Shown here piece by piece: positions 1-5,790 of a stretch of DNA of 64,000 bases (within the stretch, counting starts at the first letter, position 1; every line of letters starts with the position of its first letter). This stretch comes from Anaeroplasmataceae bacterium (GTDB lineage Bacteria > Bacillota_I > Bacilli_A > Acholeplasmatales > Anaeroplasmataceae). Position numbers and translations under genes: made by a program. The stretch covers positions 1 to 64,000 of the forward strand of contig JAIEEQ010000012.1 of assembly GCA_029067355.1 (NCBI GenBank). Direction: 5' to 3'. Under the pieces are notes generated by a model that did not search any database, was not told the origin of the DNA, and saw only the letters and a program-made list of their open reading frames with translations.

Positions 1-599
1 TGTACAGGCCATGTAATCAGTAATACAATTGCTGCTAAAATGCTGTTAAACGGAATTACAGCATAAAAAATATAATAAAACATAAAGTTTCCTTCTGTTA
101 TCGTTTCTATTCTTCCTCCACTAATTAACTGAAACGCATCATTTGAAGCCCCAATAATTGTATTCATCCCTCCTGGAATAGTTGCCTTATAAAAAGGAAT
201 GTTTATTACAGCATTAGTAAATATTCCCATCAATACCCAAAGAAGAAAGGCGCTTAGAAAAGCCCAAACCTCTTTTAATTTAAAATGAGTATGATGATAA
301 AAGATTCCTGCACTGACTGCAACAGGAAGACCAATTAATAAATCTGCCACCTCTCCTACACAAGCTGTATTAGTTAGAGGTAATTTAACTAAAAATCTAA
401 GAAAAACACAAACAGCACCATCAATAGGTCCAAGCATAAATGAGCATATTACAATTGGAATCATAGAAAAATTAAGCTCTAAAAAGCTTGGAAATATTGG
501 TAACTTTATCTTTGGTATAACTGTGTAAAATAAAATGGATAAAGCAGCAAATATAGCAACAAAACACATTCTTTTAATTGTAAAAAAATTTTTTTTCAT
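1..599 (-). CDS. ribU: Riboflavin ECF transporter S component RibU (partial, 3' end beyond window)
   Basis: This ORF is absent from the supplied track because it has no stop inside the window. I translated it by hand from the ATG at 599; it stays open to base 1 (about 199 codons). The protein begins MKKNFFTIKRMCFVAIFAAL and is a run of hydrophobic segments. It includes the stretch FLELNFSMIPIVICSFMLGP, which resembles the substrate-binding S subunits of energy-coupling-factor transporters for riboflavin. RibU would bind riboflavin at the membrane and work with the shared EcfT/EcfA module, which is not in this window. The strongest support is an FMN riboswitch directly upstream, followed by a terminator-type expression platform. 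The C-terminus is missing only because of the window edge. I am confident of the family; riboflavin rather than a close flavin analogue as substrate is inferred from the riboswitch. Confidence 0.92.
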   Translation of the reverse strand, partial: MKKNFFTIKRMCFVAIFAALSILFYTVIPKIKLPIFPSFLELNFSMIPIVICSFMLGPIDGAVCVFLRFLVKLPLTNTACVGEVADLLIGLPVAVSAGIFYHHTHFKLKEVWAFLSAFLLWVLMGIFTNAVINIPFYKATIPGGMNTIIGASNDAFQLISGGRIETITEGNFMFYYIFYAVIPFNSILAAIVLLITWPV

Positions 600-620
600 A
601 TAAAATCCCTCTTCTTAAGA

Positions 621-652
621 TAAAATTAAAATCCCTAAAATACTTTAGGGAT
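621..652 (-). terminator. Intrinsic terminator forming the riboswitch expression platform
   Basis: On the minus strand a perfect 9-bp stem (ATCCCTAAA / TTTAGGGAT, loop GTAT) is followed by a T-rich tract. It lies between the FMN aptamer and the ribU start codon. This is the usual layout for FMN-dependent premature termination. Confidence 0.8.
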
Positions 653-674
653 ACGAAAAAACAAAAAAACATTT

Positions 675-782
675 TACTTCTCTCATCCAGACTCTACTGT
701 CGGTATAGGAATTTCACCTATTCGTGCAACTTATGCTCGCGGACTTTACCGCCGGTATGGAATTTCACCAAACCCTGAAGTA
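675..782 (-). ncRNA. FMN riboswitch (RFN element)
   Basis: The minus strand carries the highly conserved RFN core: GGTGAAATTCC twice, ACCGGCGGTAAAGTCCGCGA, and ACCGACAGTAGAGTCTGGATG. The ends TACTTC and GAAGTA can pair to close P1. The element sits between a consensus promoter and ribU, with a terminator hairpin between aptamer and start codon. Binding of FMN would be expected to switch off transport of riboflavin when flavin is plentiful. Confidence 0.97.
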
Positions 783-803
783 TTATTAGATTTATATACT
801 ATT

Positions 804-832
804 ATTTTACAAATCCAATTCAAATTTGTCAA
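804..832 (-). promoter_or_regulatory. Consensus housekeeping sigma promoter for the riboswitch/ribU transcript
   Basis: On the minus strand TTGACA is followed after exactly 17 bases by TAAAAT. The start of the FMN aptamer lies about 20 bases further on. Confidence 0.85.
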
Positions 833-861
833 GTTTTTTTAGTAGTGTTTGATAAAATTCC

Positions 862-1161
862 TTAAGAAGGCAATACCTCATTGACCAAGTCTGGAAACAT
901 TTCAATGAATTCCTTGGAAGTCAATTCCTGATGATCATAAACAACCGATCTTGTAGCAATAAAGCCTGATTTGGTTGTTATGATAATTTGATAATCATAA
1001 ACGGATTGAATTCCACCATATGGAAGATACTGCATCGTAATAGGACCATAGTAACGATATACATCCTTTAATATAAGCTCCTTACCTAAATAGGTTGTGT
1101 ATAAATCCGTTCCAATAGCAATTTCTTCTCCAAAGTTAACCGCTGGACTTAAATGTATCAT
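862..1161 (-). CDS. Hypothetical 99-aa protein, second gene of a two-gene unit
   Basis: The track ORF begins at 1200, but I prefer the internal ATG at 1161. There the preceding gene's TGA overlaps the start as ATGA, and the upstream bases AAGGAAGTGAAGCA offer a weak Shine-Dalgarno. The protein (MIHLSPAVNFGEEI...) is soluble with no signal peptide. Its alternating hydrophobic segments suggest a small beta-rich fold. I recognise no family. The tight overlap with the upstream membrane protein suggests translational coupling and a shared job. No clear terminator is visible before the ribU promoter. Confidence 0.7.
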   Translation of the reverse strand: MIHLSPAVNFGEEIAIGTDLYTTYLGKELILKDVYRYYGPITMQYLPYGGIQSVYDYQIIITTKSGFIATRSVVYDHQELTSKEFIEMFPDLVNEVLPS

Positions 1162-2021
1162 TGCTTCACTTCCTTTTCTTCTGAAAATAATTCCTCCCAT
1201 TCACTTTTATCATAGGCTGGAAAGAATACAGCATATTCTTGTTCCTGCTTCCGTATTATCATGCGATAATAATATGCTCCTTGATAGCAGCGTACAGGTC
1301 TTGATACTGGATGAATACCAAGATCAGCATAAAGAGAAGGACGCTCCTTTCTATGCCAAAACTTAAAATTGTAGGGCTCATCTACCTTCTCCATTTTATC
1401 AATCAATGAAAGCGGAATAGCTACCACTAAATATAAATCAGCAAAACAAAGCATGTCCTTTTCTATAAAAACACTTAATATCACATTAGAAAAAAGTTTT
1501 CCTTTTTTTTCTAAAACATTTTCATTTTTTACAACGCGTTGTTCCATAAAGATTTCTAGATTTCTTGCTGTCTTTGGAACACCTAAAAAATCTCTAGATG
1601 TATTTAATATACCCTTAAAAATATCTTCTGCTGATTGCTTTGCTAAAGCTATCTTCTTTCTTTTACGAAAAAAATGGCAAGTTACCTTAAGAATAATATA
1701 TCCCAAAGCAGAAATTAAAAAAAGAATAATAATCCAAAGATTAGCAATAAAAAACTCTTCCATTCCCTTTCTTGCATCCATAATTAAACTTACAATCAGG
1801 AAAATAAAACTGGTTAACAAGGCAGTAAAAAATATTCGATTCATCAAATATAACCATTGTGGAAGATCACTTTTCTTCCTTTGCATGTTATACTTTTGAC
1901 TCATAGCATTTATTTTATCCATTTGTTTCTTAGTGAGTCTACGAAGAACAAAGGAGTTATATTCTTCTGTTGTTGTCTTTGTACTACGATTTGTTTGAAT
2001 CATAAAAATATTTTTCATCAT
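1158..2021 (-). CDS. Hypothetical membrane protein with a two-helix hairpin
   Basis: The protein has 287 aa. A basic N-terminal cytosolic stretch of about 50 residues precedes two hydrophobic segments (about residues 60-82 and 92-113), then a basic patch (FFRKRKK) and a soluble C-terminal half. The C-terminal half alternates strands (IEKDMLCFADLYLVVAIPLS) in a way reminiscent of bacterial PH-like domains, but that is only an impression. A perfect promoter (TTGACA-17-TATAAT) lies 77 bases upstream and AAGAAGG precedes the ATG pair. It is translationally coupled to the 99-aa gene through an ATGA overlap. No function can be assigned. Confidence 0.8.
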   Translation of the reverse strand: MMKNIFMIQTNRSTKTTTEEYNSFVLRRLTKKQMDKINAMSQKYNMQRKKSDLPQWLYLMNRIFFTALLTSFIFLIVSLIMDARKGMEEFFIANLWIIILFLISALGYIILKVTCHFFRKRKKIALAKQSAEDIFKGILNTSRDFLGVPKTARNLEIFMEQRVVKNENVLEKKGKLFSNVILSVFIEKDMLCFADLYLVVAIPLSLIDKMEKVDEPYNFKFWHRKERPSLYADLGIHPVSRPVRCYQGAYYYRMIIRKQEQEYAVFFPAYDKSEWEELFSEEKEVKQ

Positions 2022-2097
2022 ATTCCAGCCCTTCTTAAGGCATTTATAGTTTGCCCAAAATCATATAAAATAAAAGTCACTTTTTTATATATTTATA

Positions 2098-2126
2098 ATT
2101 ATAAAGGCTTATAAAACTCTTGTCAA
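2098..2126 (-). promoter_or_regulatory. Perfect consensus promoter for the 287-aa/99-aa gene pair
   Basis: On the minus strand TTGACA is followed by a 17-base spacer and TATAAT, a perfect match to the housekeeping sigma consensus. It lies between the terminator of the upstream gene and the 287-aa ORF. Confidence 0.88.
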
Positions 2127-2140
2127 CAAAAGGATTTTCA

Positions 2141-2170
2141 GAAAAGAAAAAGTATAGAAAATTCTATACT
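2141..2170 (-). terminator. Intrinsic terminator of the uL15-like-domain gene
   Basis: The minus strand carries the fully palindromic AGTATAGAATTTTCTATACT followed by TTTTCTTTT, ten bases after the stop codon of the 381-aa gene. Confidence 0.88.
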
Positions 2171-2180
2171 CTTTCCTTTA

Positions 2181-3326
2181 TTAATTCACTTTACGAACCT
2201 CTCCACCCGTTAAAACAATCATTTTAACAGCATCAATGGAAAAATCTTGTAGTTCAACCACTAAGGATTTATCTAATACGCCTCGTGCTAATACTTTAAT
2301 ATAATCTACCTTTTTAGAAATCAAGTTTTTCTCCTTTAAGGATTGGATATCTACTAAATCTCCCTCAGAAAAATTCTTAGATAGAACATCAATGTTAATA
2401 ATATCCTTTTTCGTGTAGGTTTTCTTTTCCTTTGAATTTTCAACCTGAATATATTCAAAAGCAGAATCATCAGTAATCAGTCCCTTGGCCTCTGTCATAG
2501 TTACATTCTTACGAATCAAATCACTAACGCTAGCCTGCTCAATAATAGCACCCTCAGTAACCTCTTCAGAGCTATACACCTTAATTAGATGTTCATCAAT
2601 CAGCTCTTCTTTGGTCATTTTTGGAATGTCAATAAATTCTGGCGTAGTTTCCTCATAGGTAAAGCCATTTGCTGTTAAAACAACATCTAATAGATCAAGA
2701 GCGTATTTTCTCTTTCTTTCAGAGGAAATCTTTAATAGGGTTGGAGTTTTTACAAAACGCTTAACCTCACTTAAATCAAGAACATGATATTTTGTTTCCT
2801 CATATTCTTTAGGATCTAAAGCATAAGCAACACATAATTTTTTACCTTTAAATAAAAGCATTGCATAGGTGTTTCTACCTAAATAAATTCTTTCCTGTTT
2901 CCAGCTTAATGATGTTTTAACTGCATAACACCGGATATGATTGATAAGATCTCGATATTGATTTTGTACTTCCTCTGAGGAAAGAATAAGTTTAGCCTTA
3001 AAGCTATAATTATACTGTACAAAGATTTTTCGACCATTTACGACCTGAACAACCTTTTCTGGTTCCTCCTCTGCTTGAAAATCCTCTTCGCTCTCCTCTT
3101 CCTCTTCATCTTCTACAAAAGAATCAGATTCCGTTTTTATCTCAACTGGTTCTGCCTTTTCTTCTTTGATAGCCTCTGGTACAGACTTAGTTTCTATCTT
3201 TATTGGAGCTACTTCCTGTTTAGGGGTCTTTTTATTCTTCTTGAAATGAAAGATTAAACAGATTACTCCTACTATACATACTGCCGCTACAATAGCAACT
3301 AAAATGATTAATTGTTCTGTTGTCAT
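2181..3326 (-). CDS. Membrane-anchored protein with a C-terminal ribosomal-uL15-like domain
   Basis: The protein has 381 aa. Residues 5-27 form one N-terminal transmembrane helix, followed by a basic KKNKK patch and a highly acidic linker (about 35-92). A globular domain spans about 95-235. The last ~75 residues (INIDVLSKNFSEGDLVD...) match, by eye, the C-terminal half of ribosomal protein uL15, including the ..LISK..., VLARGVLDKSLVVELQDFS and GGEVRKV positions. True uL15 is about 145 aa, has no membrane anchor and is encoded in the spc ribosomal operon, so this is a domain-sharing protein rather than rplO. The middle domain is also found in the 989-aa GGDEF-EAL protein of this window. The start is supported by AGGAGGAACATAAA before the ATG. 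It is monocistronic, with its own terminator. Role unknown. Confidence 0.85.
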   Translation of the reverse strand: MTTEQLIILVAIVAAVCIVGVICLIFHFKKNKKTPKQEVAPIKIETKSVPEAIKEEKAEPVEIKTESDSFVEDEEEEESEEDFQAEEEPEKVVQVVNGRKIFVQYNYSFKAKLILSSEEVQNQYRDLINHIRCYAVKTSLSWKQERIYLGRNTYAMLLFKGKKLCVAYALDPKEYEETKYHVLDLSEVKRFVKTPTLLKISSERKRKYALDLLDVVLTANGFTYEETTPEFIDIPKMTKEELIDEHLIKVYSSEEVTEGAIIEQASVSDLIRKNVTMTEAKGLITDDSAFEYIQVENSKEKKTYTKKDIINIDVLSKNFSEGDLVDIQSLKEKNLISKKVDYIKVLARGVLDKSLVVELQDFSIDAVKMIVLTGGEVRKVN

Positions 3327-3363
3327 TTTATGTTCCTCCTACTTCCTTATTTTCATTATATCT

Positions 3364-3372
3364 ATTATACCA
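3364..3372 (-). promoter_or_regulatory. Extended -10 promoter element for the 381-aa gene
   Basis: The minus strand reads TGGTATAAT (TG, one base, TATAAT), about 38 bases upstream of the ATG. No good -35 box is seen at 17-18 bases, so an extended -10 promoter is the likeliest reading. Confidence 0.55.
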
Positions 3373-3399
3373 CAAGCCGAAATGAAAAATCTATACCCA

Positions 3400-3442
3400 T
3401 TCAAGAAAAATCCTCTTTCATAAGAAGAATTTTTTTCTTGAA
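3400..3442. repeat. Imperfect inverted repeat between engB and the 381-aa gene
   Basis: TTCAAGAAAAAT pairs with ATTTTTTTCTTGAA about 20 bases later, with a partly paired interior. It could act as a transcription end for the engB operon. However, no clean T-tract follows on the minus strand, so the role is uncertain. Confidence 0.35.
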
Positions 3443-3529
3443 TTTTCATTGAGAAATAGGCTTAGATTTTTCAAAAAAACTTGAATAAAAGATATCCAGT
3501 TCATTTCAACTATCAAGTAGCTTTTACTA

Positions 3530-4111
3530 CTAAATATGCTCCTCTATTTTAGTAAGAACATCTGTTAAGCCAAGCTTTGTTTCAGAGGAGGTTAAAATAA
3601 AACTATCCTCTTCACTAAGTTCAAGAGTTTCTAATATCAACTTCTTATTTTTCGCATACTCACTACGCTTAACCTTATCTGCCTTTGTAGCAATCACGCA
3701 AACCTTCTTTTGATAATACTTTAAAAACTGATACATCACAATATCATCCTTAGTTGGCTTATGTCTAAAGTCCACCAAAAGAAAGACAAGCTTCAGCTGC
3801 TGTCTTTTTGTAATATATTCTTCTATCATTTTCCCAAAGGTAGCCTTTACTGCCTTACTAACATTTGCAAAGCCATAACCAGGCACATCAATAAAGAAAA
3901 AGGAATCATTAATAAAATAAACATTTAAGGTTTGTGTTTTTCCAGGATTGGAGGAGGTTTTTGCAAGCTTTTTCCGATTCGTTAAAGCATTAATAAAGGA
4001 AGATTTTCCTACATTAGATCGTCCACAAAACATAAACTCTATGGAGGTATGAAGTGGAAGCCCACTATTTTTTACTGCTGAGGTAATAAATTCTGCTTTC
4101 GTAATTACCAT
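3530..4111 (-). CDS. engB: Ribosome-biogenesis GTPase EngB (YsxC/YihA)
   Basis: The protein has 193 aa, the usual family length. G1 is GRSNVGKSS (about residues 30-38), the G2 region contains NPGKTQTLNVYF, G3 is DVPGYG, G4 is TKAD and G5 falls at TSSETKLG near 174. The family binds GTP/GDP and is needed for late assembly of the large ribosomal subunit in many bacteria. It is the last gene of the operon, and its ATG overlaps the stop of the PHP gene by seven bases. In many Firmicutes engB follows lon or clpX; here it sits instead behind a PHP phosphoesterase. No obvious intrinsic terminator follows directly. Confidence 0.97.
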   Translation of the reverse strand: MVITKAEFITSAVKNSGLPLHTSIEFMFCGRSNVGKSSFINALTNRKKLAKTSSNPGKTQTLNVYFINDSFFFIDVPGYGFANVSKAVKATFGKMIEEYITKRQQLKLVFLLVDFRHKPTKDDIVMYQFLKYYQKKVCVIATKADKVKRSEYAKNKKLILETLELSEEDSFILTSSETKLGLTDVLTKIEEHI

Positions 4112-4920
4112 TCTAATCCCAGCCTTTCTCGAATCGGATTAAATTCTTGTTCTGTTAGAGTAGAGGTTCCAAGCATTGCATGCTTTGTTCCATGATCCCC
4201 ATGAAAATCAGATCCAGCAGAACAAAGGAGATGATGTTTTTCAGCTAAAGATCTAAAATACATTTCATCAGTTTCTTTATTTTTTGGATATCGGACTTCT
4301 ATTCCATCAAATCCTAAGTTTATAATTTCTTCAACAATTTCTCTAGGTAAAAGACACGGATGTGCCAAAATTGTTAAACAGCCTGCCTGTTTAACAAAGT
4401 GAATTCCCTCCTCAACTGAAAGCTTTGTAGAAGGAATATAGGCCTTTGAATTATTTGCAACATATATTTCTGCTTCCTTTTCAGAAATAGAATTGCTTTT
4501 GGCAATATTATAGCACATATTTGCCCTAGTTATAATTTCATTTTCAGAAAGTAAAGCCTCTAAATCAATTTCAACATGATATATCTCATGGATTTTTTTC
4601 ATCATTTGAATGGCTCTAGTCTTACGCTCCTCCTTTTTGCTCTTAGAAAATTCCAAAAGAGCTTTTGGAACAATATTTTTATAGAACAAGCAGACAATAT
4701 GAACAGAATATCCCTTATAATCCGTAGAAAGCTCCATTCCAGAAAGAACATGAATGCCAGAATCCTTCGCATAGGTTTGGATTTCCTCACAACCAAAAAC
4801 ACTATCGTGATCAGTAAGAGCAAAGTATGCAACATCTTCTTTTTTTGCAAGCTCTACAAGCTCCTTTGGAGAAAGTAATCCATCTGAATAAATCGAATGG
4901 TTATGTAAATCAATCTTCAT
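4105..4920 (-). CDS. PHP-domain metal-dependent phosphoesterase (RNase AM / YciV-TrpH type)
   Basis: The protein has 271 aa. PHP metal-ligand motifs are visible: DLHNHSIYSDG (residues 4-14), LTDHD (35-39), SGMELS (60-65), ILAHPCLLP near 185, and SDFHGDHG near 240. The layout matches the YciV/TrpH branch, whose characterised members hydrolyse nucleoside 3',5'-bisphosphates or trim RNA 5' ends as an exonuclease. Polymerase PHP domains and histidinol phosphatase are less likely given its size and the absence of other domains. Its start overlaps the previous stop as ATGA and its end overlaps engB. Exact substrate is inferred. Confidence 0.88.
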   Translation of the reverse strand: MKIDLHNHSIYSDGLLSPKELVELAKKEDVAYFALTDHDSVFGCEEIQTYAKDSGIHVLSGMELSTDYKGYSVHIVCLFYKNIVPKALLEFSKSKKEERKTRAIQMMKKIHEIYHVEIDLEALLSENEIITRANMCYNIAKSNSISEKEAEIYVANNSKAYIPSTKLSVEEGIHFVKQAGCLTILAHPCLLPREIVEEIINLGFDGIEVRYPKNKETDEMYFRSLAEKHHLLCSAGSDFHGDHGTKHAMLGTSTLTEQEFNPIRERLGLEW

Positions 4921-5459
4921 AGGCTTTCCTCCATATCCTCATATTTCTTAATTCTTTTTATTCTTTTAAAGGCCTTTTTCTCTCCAAGCTCACTAATCCA
5001 ACAAAGCCATTTTCGCAATACCTTTGCTGAGGATTCATGCATCTGGATAGCATCATTTCTTCTATCAAAATACTCTAAGGCAGAACTCTGATTGTAGTTT
5101 TTTTTCATATAGATTTTGCTTGCAGCAACTCGATCACAAAGACTTTCCTTTAAATATCGAATAGGTATCTGAACAGGAATATATTCGTCTCCAATATAAT
5201 CCGTCCAGTATTCATAATGATGCTTATTTCTTCCTTTATGGTGCATCCAAGCTAAGGAATATCCCTTATCCTTTCTTTCTAAAGCGTTAGGGGAACATAT
5301 TCCAGTAAAATATTTTGCTCCTGGAATAAATTCTGTCAAAGAATACTTAGATAAATCATGAAAGAATCCCTGAAACCCAATTCCAACCTTAAAGCAATAT
5401 CTTATAACCTTATGTCGATGTCTTGTTATTGTGATAAAATGCTGAATTGGATGTATCAT
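4917..5459 (-). CDS. DUF5662-like protein
   Basis: The protein has 180 aa, is soluble and is rich in His and Tyr. The conserved-looking segments ITRHRHKVIRYCFKVG, FHDLSKYS and WMHHKGRNKHHYEYW recall the DUF5662 family, a set of unknown function often seen in gut Firmicutes. Spaced H, HD and HH pairs suggest a metal site like that of HD-type hydrolases; that is inference. The start is supported by the ATGA overlap with the ArsR gene upstream, and its own stop overlaps the PHP gene the same way. Translation of the operon is therefore probably coupled. Confidence 0.75.
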   Translation of the reverse strand: MIHPIQHFITITRHRHKVIRYCFKVGIGFQGFFHDLSKYSLTEFIPGAKYFTGICSPNALERKDKGYSLAWMHHKGRNKHHYEYWTDYIGDEYIPVQIPIRYLKESLCDRVAASKIYMKKNYNQSSALEYFDRRNDAIQMHESSAKVLRKWLCWISELGEKKAFKRIKRIKKYEDMEESL

Positions 5460-5785
5460 ACTTCACCTGTAAAGGCCTTTAATTTAGAAATTACAGCCTC
5501 TACTTTCTCTAACTTGTTCTTTTCTATGGATAAATAGTAGTAATTTTTTGTTCCCTTTTTTACATATTGAATGAGCTTAGCCTTATATAAAAGCTTCATA
5601 TGATGTGACATTGTAGGTCGAGTAATACAATGCTTCATTTTGATATCTCCAATCCGAATTCCATTTGGATAGATGGTAGCCAGCTCTAGAATAATACTTT
5701 GACGTACCTCTGAGGAAAGGGCATCTAGAATAGGCCTTGCCTCAATAATTTCCTTTTTTAGCTCTTTTAACTCTTCTTCTTTCAT
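5456..5785 (-). CDS. ArsR-type winged-helix transcriptional regulator
   Basis: The protein has 109 aa. A winged helix-turn-helix is clear: ILDALSSEVRQSIILELA begins the fold, TRPTMSHHMKLLYKAKLIQY is the recognition helix region, and KGTKNYYYLS is the wing. No paired cysteines typical of metal sensors are present apart from one Cys (KHC), so it is unlikely to be a classical metal-sensing ArsR. The ORF starts five bases after the stop of the ABC transporter gene, using a Shine-Dalgarno (GGAGTAG) inside the end of that gene. It probably regulates this operon, but no operator was identified. Confidence 0.88.
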   Translation of the reverse strand: MKEEELKELKKEIIEARPILDALSSEVRQSIILELATIYPNGIRIGDIKMKHCITRPTMSHHMKLLYKAKLIQYVKKGTKNYYYLSIEKNKLEKVEAVISKLKAFTGEV

Positions 5786-5790
5786 TTGTT

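Noticed and set aside
1097-2114. Several plus-strand ORFs of 85-148 codons
   Set aside because: They lie opposite the 287-aa and 99-aa genes, have low-complexity hydrophobic/basic translations and no ribosome binding sites; they are shadows of the minus-strand genes.
2181-3326. Annotation as ribosomal protein uL15 (rplO)
   Set aside because: Only the C-terminal part resembles uL15. The TM helix, acidic linker, size and location outside a ribosomal operon argue against a true ribosomal protein.
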